From Paracyclopina nana (lineage: Eukaryota > Arthropoda > Copepoda > Cyclopoida > Cyclopettidae): DNA of 64,000 nucleotides. The translations under genes were made by a program, and so were the position numbers. The stretch is from positions 6,150,501 through 6,214,500 of the forward strand of contig JAGUCH010000002.1 in NCBI GenBank assembly GCA_019096065.1, in the 5' to 3' direction. Within the stretch, counting starts at the first letter, position 1, and each line of letters opens with the position of its first letter. The notes under the pieces are model-generated. The model saw nothing but the letters and a program-made list of their open reading frames with translations, ran no database searches and was not told where the DNA came from. Shown here piece after piece: positions 1 through 11,091 of the stretch.

Positions 1-639
1 ATTACCAAGAATTGCAAGAGAATTGGATAATTTACAGAAGACGCGGGTGAAAAAACTTGATTGACGCTTCTTAGCAAAAAAATACGTACTCACTTTACCT
101 GTCAATAAAAATATATTGATGTATCAAGTATCAAGAGGATTTTGTTGATATATGACTATTTCTCTGCGTAAGGGCTAATGCATCATGACCTTTTGAATTT
201 CTCCCTTGACCAACATTAGAATTTGAATTTTAGTTGAACTTGAATTTTAGAAAATGAGAGAATACCAAAAGAGTGCATTTCCGGTGTCCACGTGGGCTAG
301 CTAAAAACATCGCCTTACATAAAAGGCTTCTTTTTTCAATAACGCTAGCTTGCACATGCTTAGATTACCAGATAAAGCAAATTCTATTGCGGTCAAATTT
401 GGCGCTTTTCGGCAATGCACGGACAATTAAATTTCTTGTTGTGAGTCAGCGAGGGCTTCACGACAGGAAAACTACTGCTTATTTGCAACAAAACAAAGTT
501 GCGAGCAGTCAAAACTTTCACATTTTTCAAGTCCAAGTCTTGAGTGCTCGGCCCGATTTTTGGCCCTAAAATACGGCCTGAATTCTGAATCATTCGCCAG
601 TCTTCTCTTTTCTCATCCTTGGTCAGTATTTAAGTGACA
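1..639. other. Upstream non-coding region
   Basis: AT-rich sequence with no ORF that resembles a protein. The 98-codon frame at 273-569 has no recognisable domain and ordinary non-coding composition. The last part must hold the promoter and 5' UTR of the PAIP1-like gene, but I see no clear TATA box. Confidence 0.5.
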
Positions 640-3094
640 ATGTCCGCTGGTCGAGGTCGCAACCCCAACATGAGTGAGTAGCTTCTTTCTAATACGCATT
701 TATCACTTGGTGCAGTTTTTCGCTTGAATAGTTTTCCGCTTTAAATGTGTTCAATTGAAGGACTCCTTATTCTCTGTTTGCTGTCATTCAGGACAACAGC
801 CTCAAGACTACCAAAACAGTCGTCGTGAGCTTCGCCGACCCATGGGCGGTGGTGACGAGGAACTGGCCCGAGGCATGGGCCGCATGGACCCCTTCGGATA
901 CGGAGGCCAGTATGGTGGCAACAACAGTGGGAGATATGGTCAATTTGAGCCGCCAAGACCTGCCCCAAATGCTGACGGCTGGTCGTCCGGCGATGATTTC
1001 ATGGCTTGGAACGAGCAGCAGCAATTCAATAACAGAACGCCGGCTCAGAGCCGCCTTCAGTTCAACCAGCAACAATTCCAGCAGCAACAACAACAACAGC
1101 AGCAAAGGCAGTTTCAACAGTGGGGAGGTCAGGCCCCTTCAGGGCAGTCGTGGAACATTGGTGCCTCGGAGTTCGTGCCAAAGTAATTGCTTACAATCTT
1201 CTTTTTCTCCGAACAGTGACTAGAGCTAGGAAATGAAACTAGAGCTTATGAGATAGCTGGTAGCGACATCATGTGGAATCATATGTCACCAGCCATTTTT
1301 GTAACTGCTTATGCTCATTTAAGGTCCAACTTGAGCATCTCTGCAGAAGAGTTCGTTCCCAGGACTATGGCAAGAAACACGAGTCAATGGGCATATCAAC
1401 AGCAGCAGCAGGCTCCGGACTACTCAACTCAACCGTATGGATACCAACCTCACCAGGAGCAACCTCAGCCTCAAGGAGGAGGAAACTATGGTTATAACAG
1501 CCACCCAAGGGAACATCATCATCAGTATATGCCATCGGAGATGAGCTCCGGGCCACCAATGTCGATGGGAGCAGAATCTGGCGCGGCCGCCTCTCTGTAT
1601 GATCCTGTCGAGGCCTTGTCGGACGCCATTGCCACCATTGTTTTCATGCCGTCAAAGTTTGACCGGACAACCTTCCACCTCGCGGAGAAGTTCAACGCTT
1701 CAATCCATGACTCGAGATCGCTATCGGACCTCGTCGAGGCTCTGGTTGAACAATGCTTGCAAGAGGAGCAATTCCATTGCTTGGCTGGGCGCATGTGTTC
1801 GTACATGGCTCAAAATGTCAAGGTGGAGCACGATGGATGCTCCTTTAAAAGCCTCCTGATTCAAAAGTAAGTTACATTGGTGACTTTGCATTTTATGACA
1901 ATTGCTATCCTTCGTTTGCTTAGGTGTGAGTCATTAGCAAGTCAAATGGAAGATTTGGCCAAAAGCGACGAAAAGAGAATGATTGCTTTCACCACCATAC
2001 TGGCTGATATCTACCTTGGACTGGTATCAAGCTCAAGTCAGACCTGGAAAGTTCACGACTCCGCACTTGCAGATCTGGTGACAAACGTGCTCACTTCACT
2101 GTTCAACAGTGGTTCTTCCTCCCATGTTGCATTGGCTGCACAAAAGCTAAAGGTACAATGCCAATGGCAAGCATATAATACTTGTTGCTGAATTTCGAAC
2201 CTTTCTTGGCTTCAGTTGTGTGGCAAAACTTTGGAAGGAGAAGAAAAATTTTCATCAGTGGAAGATCCGAACCAAGACGAAGGTCAAGTGTGGTCCGATC
2301 AACCAGCACCTAAAATGGATGCGCTCGTCTCGCTTGCTGAGTCCTTGTTGACCTCAATGGCTTCGCTTTCTGATGGAGCTAAGGCTGACCTTAAGTTAAT
2401 AACTGACTCGAGGTCGTCAGACAAGTGGGCAGTTATTGAAGCTGAAAACGCGCGCGTCAGAGAAGAGGCTGCCAAAATTATGGTCAAGGCTGCTCCCAAG
2501 AAATCTGCCGCCATTAGAATCGAGGTAATATATTTTCCTTGTTACAAAACCTATATGATAAGCTGATGCGGGAGACTTGCCTCCGTTCGCAAATTCCTTA
2601 CAATTTGAGGCTGACTATTATGAGGTTCACTTAAGGGGCTTCGTAAGATTTTTTGATTTCAGCTGGATCCTTCTGACAAAAAGTCACATGTCCAACCCGA
2701 TAAGTCTTCTGTGTAACTGCTCTCATCAAAGTCTTACCAATTATCCTCAGACTTCATCCGTGATGAAGCTCAATTCATCCTTGAGGCTTCTCTGGTTGGA
2801 CATGAGTGTAATTCTTCGTCATCAGCTTCCTAGATGGTTAGTCTCAACTCCCTTCTCTCTTTTCAGCCCGATCCCAATGACAAGAGGACCCTCGCTCAGC
2901 CAGAGAAGCCGAAGGAAAAGGCTTCCAAGAAATTCGAGGGCGAACTCACTGAAGAAGAACTGAACTTCATTTCGGATGAGATCGGCGAAGAAGATTGCTC
3001 GGATTTTGACGAAGAGGATGATGGTGGCATGACAGATGACATAGCCAATGCATATGAACAGTTTTTAGCAGAGCAGGGCAAAAATGGGAAATAG
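640..3094 (+). CDS. PAIP1: PAIP1-like polyadenylate-binding protein-interacting protein
   Basis: Cytoplasmic translation factor; the family bridges poly(A)-binding protein and eIF4F components to promote mRNA circularisation. Exons read as 640-673, 792-1182, 1324-1866, 1924-2152, 2216-2524, 2663-about 2710, a short exon about 2732-2794, and 2867-3094. Phases match at each junction up to 2524. The junctions between 2663 and 2867 could not be resolved (best reading needs an implausibly short intron or a weak donor), so an unrecognised splice or a small indel is possible. N-terminus is low complexity with a Gln-rich run, followed by two PAM2-like motifs (ending SEFVP and EEFVP) on either side of the 1182/1324 intron. 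A helical MIF4G-like region follows (YDPVEALSDA onward). The C-terminus is acidic and ends DDIANAYEQFLAEQ, resembling the PAM1 region of human PAIP1. Start chosen because ATG 640 gives in-phase splicing into exon 2. Next gene lies 247 bp downstream on the same strand. Confidence 0.82.
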
Positions 3095-3341
3095 TCAAGT
3101 GCTTTTATCCATGATACCATTACAATTTGGCGAGAGTCAATGACTTTTTGTCGATTATAATCAACTGTAACTATCTATACTACTATATTATTTTGAAATA
3201 CAAATCAAGAAATCCAATTTCTGTACCATTTGTCGGCCGACGCCATTTCCTCTCTTGATTAATCTGCGCAGGCCATGTCCTCGTTTTTAATAGCAAATTT
3301 CACTTTCTTCTTCATCAGTAGGGTAAAGAATTGCTGGCAAC

Positions 3342-4880
3342 ATGGTGTTGGTATTGCTGCTCGCATTCTGCGGTTTCACTTCTGCCTTTGAGCGTTTCAA
3401 CATTTCCTCCCAGATTGTGTCCTCAAATTTTCTGCCCTTGAGAGTGCCACTAGCTCTGCAAGAATTCTATCAAGAGAAAATGGAGTCTCAAAGGCCTAAG
3501 AGGGGATTGAACTCGAGGCAAAAAAGGCAATTGCAACCTGGGGTGTACAGCTGCGGACATCAGGTGACTAAATATTCTCGAATACGATAGGATGTGTTTT
3601 TTAAGAAGCCAATTTCCCTTCCTACAGGGCAATGAAATGTTCATTAATTTCATTAACCCACATTACCCAGGGCATGATGTTGCTGCAGGTACCTGCCACT
3701 TTCGCCTTCTCAAGCACAAGCCTGAAATATGCATGGTAGCCCATAGCGTTTTCGCAATTTTTGGCTCTTAGATTTCTTCTGACAATTACAGGTAAGGGTT
3801 GATTTCGTCGACACTGAGATGCTTAGCCCTGACAACGGAATGTGCAATGAGCAATATTTGCTGATAAGCGGCACAATTTGGCCTCTGGGATTTCAGCGAT
3901 TGTGTGGCATCAACCCAGGTAAATCAGAGCACAATTCTAGCTCGGCTAATTGATGATTCTTCTCCAGTAGACCAGCACTTTTACATACACATGAACGATG
4001 TCGGCAACTTTGAACATGTGGATTTTGCCATTACCACAGTCCATGCCAACAAGCCATACAAGTTTGGTACTCAACTCAGAAGCTAATTTTCGATACTAAA
4101 CCTTTCAAAGCCACAATTCAATTCTAGGCCTATGGTTCACTCAAATTGATTGCTTGGAAGGCTCCGCCATAGAAGCACCCGGTGGATGCACACAGTATCA
4201 CTTTGGCAATGAGGGCATAATCAAAAGCTTCAACTTTGAGGGAGTGCAATATTTGGCCGGGCATAACTACAAAATTTGCATCAGGTCAGAGCCTGGCGCT
4301 TGCTACATAGGATACGCGGCCGACACCAACCATTTCATGCTTCAAGTTAATAGCATTGGTTATTGAAGAAGTGCATCTCAATTAAAAAAAAACCTTTGTA
4401 CCATTGTAGCTTCATCCAACCAGGAGTAATACCAAGTTTTCCAACAGTAATCAAAGAAGGAATACAGGCAGGCCACCCTCTGGAAGGGGAGACGAGGATT
4501 GCACTTTTGACTGGCTGCTTATTCCTGGAGCAAGAGGAAATCTCACTAGATATGGCATCAGTAATGACAGGTTTTGCGGAGGCCAACTCAATTCCAACAG
4601 CAATGAGGAAGAATCCATTCCTTTATACTCAGAGGTGATGTCCAAAATTATTTGGCTGCAATTCGTGACTGGGTCTAGGGATCCTTTCATTCTGGCTGAA
4701 TTAGAAGAGCGAACATCCAACAGGCGGAACCAGAACACGGGCTTCTTTGGTGGCTCATCCTCTTCCTACAGGAATGACCTCAACCAAGGCTTTGATGGAA
4801 CAGGGCCAGGGATTCGCATTAGATATGCCCAGATGAGAAACTGTTTAGATTCTAACCCTTTTATAGGCTCAACAACTTGA
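3342..4880 (+). CDS. Secreted CUB-domain protein
   Basis: Six exons (3342-3563, 3628-3735, 3792-3918, 3968-4066, 4128-4345, 4410-4880) join in phase to a 414-residue protein. It begins with a hydrophobic signal peptide (MVLVLLLAFCGFTSA), followed by a basic stretch with a furin-type site (RQKRQ), so a propeptide is likely. Two CUB-like blocks follow: the first has INFINPHYPG, CHFRLLKHKPEIC and VRVDFVDTEML; the second has DCTFDWLLIPG, DRFCGGQLN and a closing GIRIRYAQMRNC, with paired cysteines as in arthropod CUB proteins. Introns are 49-64 bp. Such proteins are extracellular with unknown ligands; no protease domain is present. The frame that seems to stop at 4366 is intron read-through; splicing at 4345/4410 restores the C-terminal CUB half. 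Confidence 0.82.
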
Positions 4881-5070
4881 GTTACATTTTTGCAGGATTC
4901 CAAAAATCAACAGAATTGCCAGTATTCCGCCATGCCAATAAACATGAAAAATTCTCAATGCCTCATACTTTTCAATAATCATGACCACTGACCAAAAACT
5001 AGAAAAGAGAATTGTCAGAGACTGAAAAGTTAAATGCTACAACAGCAAGGCAAAAAGTAGCCTCGATGAA

Positions 5071-5264
5071 TGTAGCAGGATCCCGAGCCTGCGTGCCTGC
5101 GCTCTCGCCTCCCTCCTGGGGCGATATTACTATGACTGTATACGGGCAGTAAATATACGACCATGCTCGAGCGAACAGCTCGACAATATATTCCCTAATA
5201 CGCAGTAAGGTCTACAAGTTAATATGGCGTAGCGCGTTGGTCTCAGAGTGTTCGAACCCCTACA
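5071..5264 (+). repeat. 5' LTR of the Gypsy element
   Basis: 194 bp, TG...CA ends. Differs from the 3' LTR at two visible positions (gagcGaaca/gagcAaaca and aatacGcag/aatacAcag). No clear TATA box inside. The last 40 bases contain segments like tRNA A and B boxes (TGGCGTAGC and GTTCGAACC). Confidence 0.95.
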
Positions 5265-5267
5265 AAT

Positions 5268-5278
5268 TGGCGCGGTGC
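5268..5278 (+). promoter_or_regulatory. Primer-binding-site-like sequence
   Basis: TGGCGCGGTGC begins three bases after the LTR. A TGG start and this placement fit a tRNA primer site complementary to a CCA tail. The tRNA identity was not determined. Confidence 0.6.
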
Positions 5279-6565
5279 TGAGGACAACTCTTCGAGTACT
5301 GCAAAACACGCGACGCCTTCGCTCCCGCCTCCACTCCTGGTAAAGTCCATACAAAGAAGTCGTTGCTCAACGACCGGACCAAGACCGGGGAGAGGAAGCA
5401 ATAATATTGGTGCGTTCAGGCTGGAAGTATGCCACGAACATCCCTTACACCTCGCCCCCGAGGCTCGAGGCTGCTGTGGCTGTGACCAACACCACTCTCT
5501 CGCGTTCCGGCTGAAAGAATGCTACGAACATTGACCTCACCCTCGCTGAGGCTGCGGTAGTCGAGGCTACCAAAGCTCACGAGCGGGAGCACCTTGGGCA
5601 GCAGATCCCATCATCCGCGCCGTCCATGGAGACGCTGAGTGCGGATGCTGTGCCCCCTGGTTCCATACAGCAGGACCGTTTCCGCGTCGAGGCCGGGGGC
5701 GCCCCTGGAGAAGGAGGCCACCAACCCCGGGGTCACCGGAAGCGCATAACACAGTGGGCATTGCATCACTCAACAGAAAAGTGCAACGAGCCACTATATG
5801 AGAGCTAGTCATTATACATGCATCGCAAATGCTAATAAATCAAATTCGATCGACACGATCAATTCTCTGCTCATTCTCATGCTCCCAATTCGATTCGAAT
5901 ACCTGCGCAGCGAACTGCCGGGTCGGCCACACCCCCGCACGTCACAATCGACGGCCTCGAGGCAGCGGTCGCCCGAAAGCCACACAGGGCGGGCCAGCAA
6001 CCCCCCTGAGGCAGAGCCGGAGCCGCTCCATTTCAATGCATTTCAACGCATAATTGCCGCTGCTGCAATTTACACATCGGCCATCTTGCAGTGAGGCAAG
6101 AGAGCGCCAATAAACAAGCCGTAAAACTGGCCCCTTTATGAGGGCTGCATGCTGTGCTTCACATGTGCAAGGCAATTATCGAGATTGTCTGTCAACACAC
6201 TAAAAGCCATTATTCTCGCATGCACAGCAGTCGCTCCAAACAACCTTCTTGTTTTACGATCGTCAAAATCTCCTATCGAGGACCGGATCGCACAAACAAT
6301 TTCAATTGCCATGCTAAAACGATCACCCGAGGGTCGGAAAAATGCAGCGGATGCTGCGGGTGAGCGGTCGCTGCACAGGGGACGAGAGAGGCTATAAAAG
6401 ATCGAGTACCAGGGGGAAAAGACACAGTTCTTTGGATTCACTCCAAGTTGTTACACCCCTGCTCTCGCGCTTTTTACGCCACTCTCGGTAAATATTCATT
6501 CACTTACTTTCACCAGGGCCTTAAGCCAACCCCCTTTTCGCTTCTGCAGCCGCCGCTCATTCGTC
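5279..6565 (+). promoter_or_regulatory. Long retroelement leader with internal TATA box
   Basis: About 1.3 kb without a convincing gene. Two imperfect copies of a roughly 95-bp unit (starting near 5412 and 5505; gcgttc-ggctg-a-atgc-acgaacat) lie in the first part. A good TATA box (CTATAAAAG) at 6392-6400 sits 170 bp before gag, in a place unusual for LTR elements, whose promoter is normally in the LTR. Confidence 0.5.
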
Positions 6566-7834
6566 ATGCCTGCCGTTACTCATTCTCCTCCTCATGCCTC
6601 TGCAAATGAGGGACTCGGCGCGTCCCCGGACAGCCATGAGCCGAACGTTGACCCATCGGGGCTCCAGCGAAACTTCGAGGACGACCTCAGCGACCTGGGG
6701 GCCCAAGGGCCCGCCATTGGAGCCCGGCCAGGCCTAGACCCCCTCGGGTTTCCTCGGGCCCCGGGGACGACTACTGCACTTACCACCGGGGAACGGCCCC
6801 GCACCGAGACCAGGGAAGATCCGCCACTCATCCAAGCCGAAGCTAACCCGGCCGGCGCCAGCCCAGGCACCGACGGCCTGTCGGAGGCCATGCTGCTGCA
6901 GTTTATGAAGTCCATTGAGGCCCAGCGGCAGGCCGATGCGCAAGCTCGCCAGCGGGAGGCCGAATTACGCCTCTTGGAACTCAACACCCGCCGCCTCGAG
7001 GCCGAAAATGCCGCCGCCCGCAGCGGGCGCAAGCGCAAACTCGAGAAGTTTGAGGACACGGAGGCCGACAAGTGGCTCACCTTTCGCCTCCATGTGGAAG
7101 CCACCTTCTTGGGGTCCAAGGATACCGAGGCTACCAAGAAGCTGGAGGTCAAACACGCCATGGTGGGCGCGGCTCTCTGCACCATCAACGAGGTGGACCT
7201 GTTCCTGACGGATGAGAACTTCACCCTCAAGCACCTGCTCGATGCCTACGAGAGGTTCTTCGTCACGGCCACGTCTTCTCAGGTGGCCCGCATCGCCCTC
7301 GAGACGGCTCATCAACGCGCCGATGAAGGAGTCCCACAGTGGCACGCCAGGCTGCGCAGCATCTTCGTCCACGCTAAACCCGAGTTGGCCAAGGAAGTTG
7401 AGACCTACCCCGACCTGATCCGCATGTTCGTGACCAAACTGCATCGCAAGGATGTGGTCATGGGCATTGCCGGACATAAGTTTGTCACCATGTCCGAAGC
7501 CCTAGAGGCCGCTAGTCAAGCCGAGTGCTGGTTGTCATTAGGGCAAGGCAAGGGCCGCGTCGCCGCCATGATTCCCGGGTCCGGCAACGACTCCCCAGTG
7601 GTATGCTTCTATTGCGAGCGCAAGGGCCACCGGAAGAGCGAGTGCAGAACCCTTGACTCCGATAAACGTAACGGCCTCTACGATCCCAAGGTGGACAAGT
7701 GGGCCCATGCGGCCTCCCTCAACAAAGATCAGGGAACTCGAGGTCAATCCTCCCGAGGTCGAGAACGACGACAGACCTCTGACCGAAAGGGGGCTTCCGA
7801 TCGGCACGGCTCGTCCGGCAAAACCAGCAAGTAG
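6566..7834 (+). CDS. gag: Gag polyprotein of the Gypsy element
   Basis: 422-residue intact ORF. The first 110 residues are Pro/Gly/Ala-rich and disordered. A charged helical stretch (about residues 110-155, repeated QRQ/EAE/RRLEAE) looks like a coiled coil. A capsid-like segment follows (DTEADKWLTFRLHVEATF, LLDAYERFF, HARLRSIF). Near residue 347 there is one CCHC zinc knuckle, CFYCERKGHRKSEC (C-X2-C-X4-H-X4-C), then a basic Arg/Ser tail, so it can bind RNA as nucleocapsid. Codon use is strongly GC-biased compared with host genes. It is in a different frame from protease (frame 2 versus frame 1), implying a frameshift or re-initiation for Pol expression. It is the least damaged gene of the element. 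Confidence 0.9.
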   Translation: MPAVTHSPPHASANEGLGASPDSHEPNVDPSGLQRNFEDDLSDLGAQGPAIGARPGLDPLGFPRAPGTTTALTTGERPRTETREDPPLIQAEANPAGASPGTDGLSEAMLLQFMKSIEAQRQADAQARQREAELRLLELNTRRLEAENAAARSGRKRKLEKFEDTEADKWLTFRLHVEATFLGSKDTEATKKLEVKHAMVGAALCTINEVDLFLTDENFTLKHLLDAYERFFVTATSSQVARIALETAHQRADEGVPQWHARLRSIFVHAKPELAKEVETYPDLIRMFVTKLHRKDVVMGIAGHKFVTMSEALEAASQAECWLSLGQGKGRVAAMIPGSGNDSPVVCFYCERKGHRKSECRTLDSDKRNGLYDPKVDKWAHAASLNKDQGTRGQSSRGRERRQTSDRKGASDRHGSSGKTSK

Positions 7835-7934
7835 CCGCGAGTCAACGAGATCCATGAGGCCGAGTCCAGGGAAGAGCCCGAGTCCGAGGCCTCGGACGAC
7901 TCGGCACCGGGAAACGACTTGACCCGGTTGTAGA

Positions 7935-8876
7935 GAGCTCCGGCCGGGTCCCCTCACCTTCCCTCATATTAGCAGCTCTCGACCACATCGCCAGCCATCA
8001 GCAATTCATGGCCCAAGTTCCGATTTGCATCGGCAAGGTCAAGGCCAGGGCTCTGGTCAACAGTGGCAACAGTTGGCGCACGTGTATCTCCGAGAATTTC
8101 GCACGTCGGCTCGGAGTTTTTCCGCATGGCCTCCGGCCCATGCCCGACATGCCCGCCGTGGGCACCGCCCACGCGCAGCAGCGCCTCCAAGTCCTGGGAG
8201 AGTTGCGGCAGCCACTACGGGTGCAGCTAGGCAATCACCCCCACTCCTTCTCGATCCGGCCCGCGGTGGTGCGAAACCTCTCTATGGATTTCAATCTGTC
8301 GGGGCCGTTCCTGAGCCATCATCGCATCGATCAACTCCACTCCCAAGGGACCCTCCGGGTGCATGGGAAACAGATTCCGTTGGTGGGCGCTCTCCAAGCC
8401 ACTGTGGCCCAAGAGGAGTACGAAGTTCGGATCTTGCGACCTGTCCAAATTCCAGCCCGCACTGTAGCCTTGGTGGCCGCAGTAGCTACCCACTGGCCTC
8501 ATGGGTCCATGAGGTCCGCCGCACTCGAGGCGGAGCCCCAGTTTGCCGCACAGACGCAGCTCGCCCCCTGGAGCGTTGCATTAGTCCAGCCGAGGGCCGG
8601 CGGGAACTTGTCGGTCGGGGTGTTAAATCCCTGGATCACCCGCTCCGTCTCAAAGGTGGGGTGGTCTATGGCACTCTCCGCAGCTACGAGGGATCCAATG
8701 TACCCGGCGGATCCGAGACCAGCCCCAGTGTGCAAGCCGTGCGTGCGTCCGCTGCCGTGCGCGACTCCGGCCAGAAGCAACCTGAGGTCGACACAGCCCG
8801 CCGCTATGAGCAAGTCAACTTCATCATCGACACCTTCAAACTGAAAGACAATGAAATGCTCAGGAGGCGACCCTAA
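7935..8876 (+). pseudogene. Protease and RT leader part of pol, frame-disrupted
   Basis: Open frame from about 7935, with ATG at 8008. The retropepsin region shows KARALVNSGNSW, where families in this clade have an Asp-Ser/Thr-Gly active site; here the residue is Asn, which should abolish aspartic protease activity. Around 8600-8660 the homologous reading leaves this frame for the next one, which carries the conserved FIIDTFKLKDNEML segment up to 8876. RT then continues in the first frame from about 8851. In the protease frame a TGA stop lies at 8842-8844. At least two frame changes are therefore needed to link protease to RT. Sequencing error cannot be excluded, but several independent lesions occur in this element. 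Confidence 0.72.
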
Positions 8877-9864
8877 GCGGCTGGCCCAGGCTGCCACGCT
8901 GCTCGCTGCCCATGTGAAGGCCTTTTCGCTCGACGGCCACACCGGGCAGACCAAGTTGGTCGAACATGCCATCGACCTCAAACCAGGGACGAAACCCCTC
9001 AACATCCGTCGACGACCTATCAACCCGAATCTCGAAGCTTCCCTGAAGGAGCAGATCAAGAAATGGCTGGACGAAGAGGTTATCACACCTATCACGTCCC
9101 CTTGGTCCGCGCCTCTTGTCCCCGTCCGGAAGAAAGACGGCACGCTGAGATGGTGCGTCGAATATAGGGAACTCAACAAAGCCACTGGGGTCGACTCGCA
9201 CCCCATCGGAGATGTCAGGGACAATCTCAGCCGACTGGCCCGCTCGACAGTGTTCTCGACACTGGACGCAGTGGGCGCCTTTAACGTGGTCCCCATTCAA
9301 GCGGAAGATGTCGAAAAGACCACCTTCTCTACGGGAGATGGCTCCTACGCCTTCCTCAAGATGCCCTTCGGCCTCACTAATGCGCCCAAAACGTATAGTC
9401 GTCTCAATTGGTTGGTCCTAGAAGGAGTATCATGGGATGTCGCCTTGCCCTACCTCGACGACTGCCTGGTTCACTCCGCCAACTTCGAGTCCCACCTCTG
9501 CAACCTCCGCTTAGTGTTGCAAGCCCACGAGAAGGCGGGGCTCCTGTTGAAGCCATCCAAATGCCACCTGTTCCAATCCAGAGTGACATACCTGGGACAC
9601 GTTGTCACCCCACAAGGCCTCGAGGTCATGCCGGCCTACATCGACCTCATCCGTGAGTGGCCACTGCCTAATACCAGGAAGCAACTGCGGATATTTCTCG
9701 GCAAGGCCAACTACTACCGATCCTTCATCGAAAAGTATCAACACGTCGCGGCACCCTTGTCCGACAAGCTTTCCAAGGACGACGGCACCAGCGACAACCA
9801 CGTCTTCCAGCCCACTCCTGAGTACCGGGCCGCCTTCGACGAGCTCAAGCGCAGGTTGACCTAG
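8851..9864 (+). pseudogene. Reverse transcriptase segment of pol
   Basis: Ty3/Gypsy RT: IRRRPINPNLEASLKEQI, ITPITSPWSAPLVPVRKKDG, FSTLDAVGAFNVVPI (first catalytic Asp), LKMPFGLTNAP, and YLDD catalytic box in ALPYLDDCLVH. The thumb region KCHLFQSRVTYLGHVV follows. A TAG at 9862-9864 stops the frame exactly between RT and RNase H; the same frame resumes with APMLAYPDF. A one-base change from CAG would give this stop. The RT residues needed for catalysis look intact. Confidence 0.88.
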
Positions 9865-9870
9865 GCGCCT

Positions 9871-11091
9871 ATGCTGGCCTACCCTGACTTCGCTTCGCCT
9901 AACCCCTTTATCTTGGACACTGATTTCTCGCAAGAAAACAGGGCAGTGGGAGGAGTTCTCTCCCAAGTTCAGGATCGCACGGAACGGGTCATTTTATACG
10001 GCGCCAAGAAGATGAATGCGGCTCAGAGCAATTACTCCGCTAACCAGGGCGAGCTGGTGGCCGTAATAATCTTCATCAAGCAGTTTAAGTACTACTTGCA
10101 ACATCGCCGTTTTATCCTGCGCACTGATCATCGGGCCCTCCTCTGGATCCGCTCCATGGAGGCCCCCACTGGCATGCTAGGCCGATGGCTCGACACCATC
10201 TCCAACTACGACTTCGAAGTAGTTCACCGGGCCGGGGTCAAGCACGGGAATGCTGACTCCCTCAGCCGCGCACCTCATTTAGAGTCGCGGGGAGATCACA
10301 TCAGCTCGGATGTATCGGACGACGACTTCTTCCGGGTAGCCAATTTGAAATTGATCCCCACAAAGCCAGAATTGTGGGCTGCGGCTCAAGAGGAGGATGA
10401 CGATTTGGTCCTCTTGAAACAGCTGGTCCGGCTGAAACAGTCGCCCTCGCAGGAGAACCTCAACTCTGCGTCATCTCAAGGCCGGGTGTTGCTGGAGCAG
10501 CTCAATACCATGACCTTGGATCAACAGGGGGCGCTCCGCCTGCTCGACAGGAAAAGGCAGCTTTCGCGATTGGTGGTACCCCGCAAGTGGCAAGAAGCCA
10601 GCCTCCGCCACGTGCACGACACCATGGGACACCAGGGGCGCGACTCCGTGGTCCACCGGGCCGCTCAGCATTTCTACTTTCCGGGCATGACACGCCTGGC
10701 CGACGAGGTCGTCAAGTCCTGCCTCCTCTGCCAGCGAACTAAGCCAGCCCAAAAGAACCAGCAACACACCCTCCGGTCGCATCATGCGGGCTACCCGTTC
10801 CAAATCTTGAGCCTCGACTACGTGGGGCCGTTCCAGCCTTCCTCGAATCGTCACCGATTCTTGTTCACCGCGAAGTGCGTGTTCACCAAATGGATCGAAG
10901 CCTTTCCGTGCGGCTCCAATGATGCCGAGACAGCGGTGCGGTTTTTAACCACCGAAATCATTCCTCGATTCGGCCTTCCAGAGAGACTCCACAAGTGTGC
11001 GCCGCTCTTGGGATACAGGCCACTACTACTCCTTTGTACAACCCGCGCAGCAATCCGGTTGAAAGGGCACACCGGGATCTCAACGAATTAA
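9871..11091 (+). pseudogene. RNase H and N-terminal integrase segment of pol
   Basis: Same frame as RT. RNase H shows ILDTDFSQ, ANQGELVAV and LRTDHRALLWI with the expected acidic residues. The integrase zinc finger follows (HDTMGHQG ... CLLCQRTK, HHCC spacing), then the core with SLDYVGPF (first catalytic Asp) up to FGLPERLH near 10992. There the reading frame changes and the segment that should hold the second catalytic Asp is absent; the frame then runs into unrelated residues and stops at 11091. The true continuation resumes in another frame from about 10995. Confidence 0.85.

Noticed and set aside
273-569. 98-codon plus-strand frame
   Set aside because: No domain, no supporting splice or codon pattern; AT-rich upstream DNA.
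4363-4638. Separate ORF after the CUB gene
   Set aside because: Out of frame with the real last CUB exon (4410-4880), which carries conserved CUB cysteines.
6592-7230. 212-codon antisense frame in gag
   Set aside because: High-GC shadow of the Gag frame, Ser/Arg-rich, no homology.
8025-8660. Alternative frame over the protease region
   Set aside because: Arg/Ser/Pro-rich shadow; only its last part (to 8876) carries conserved pol sequence.
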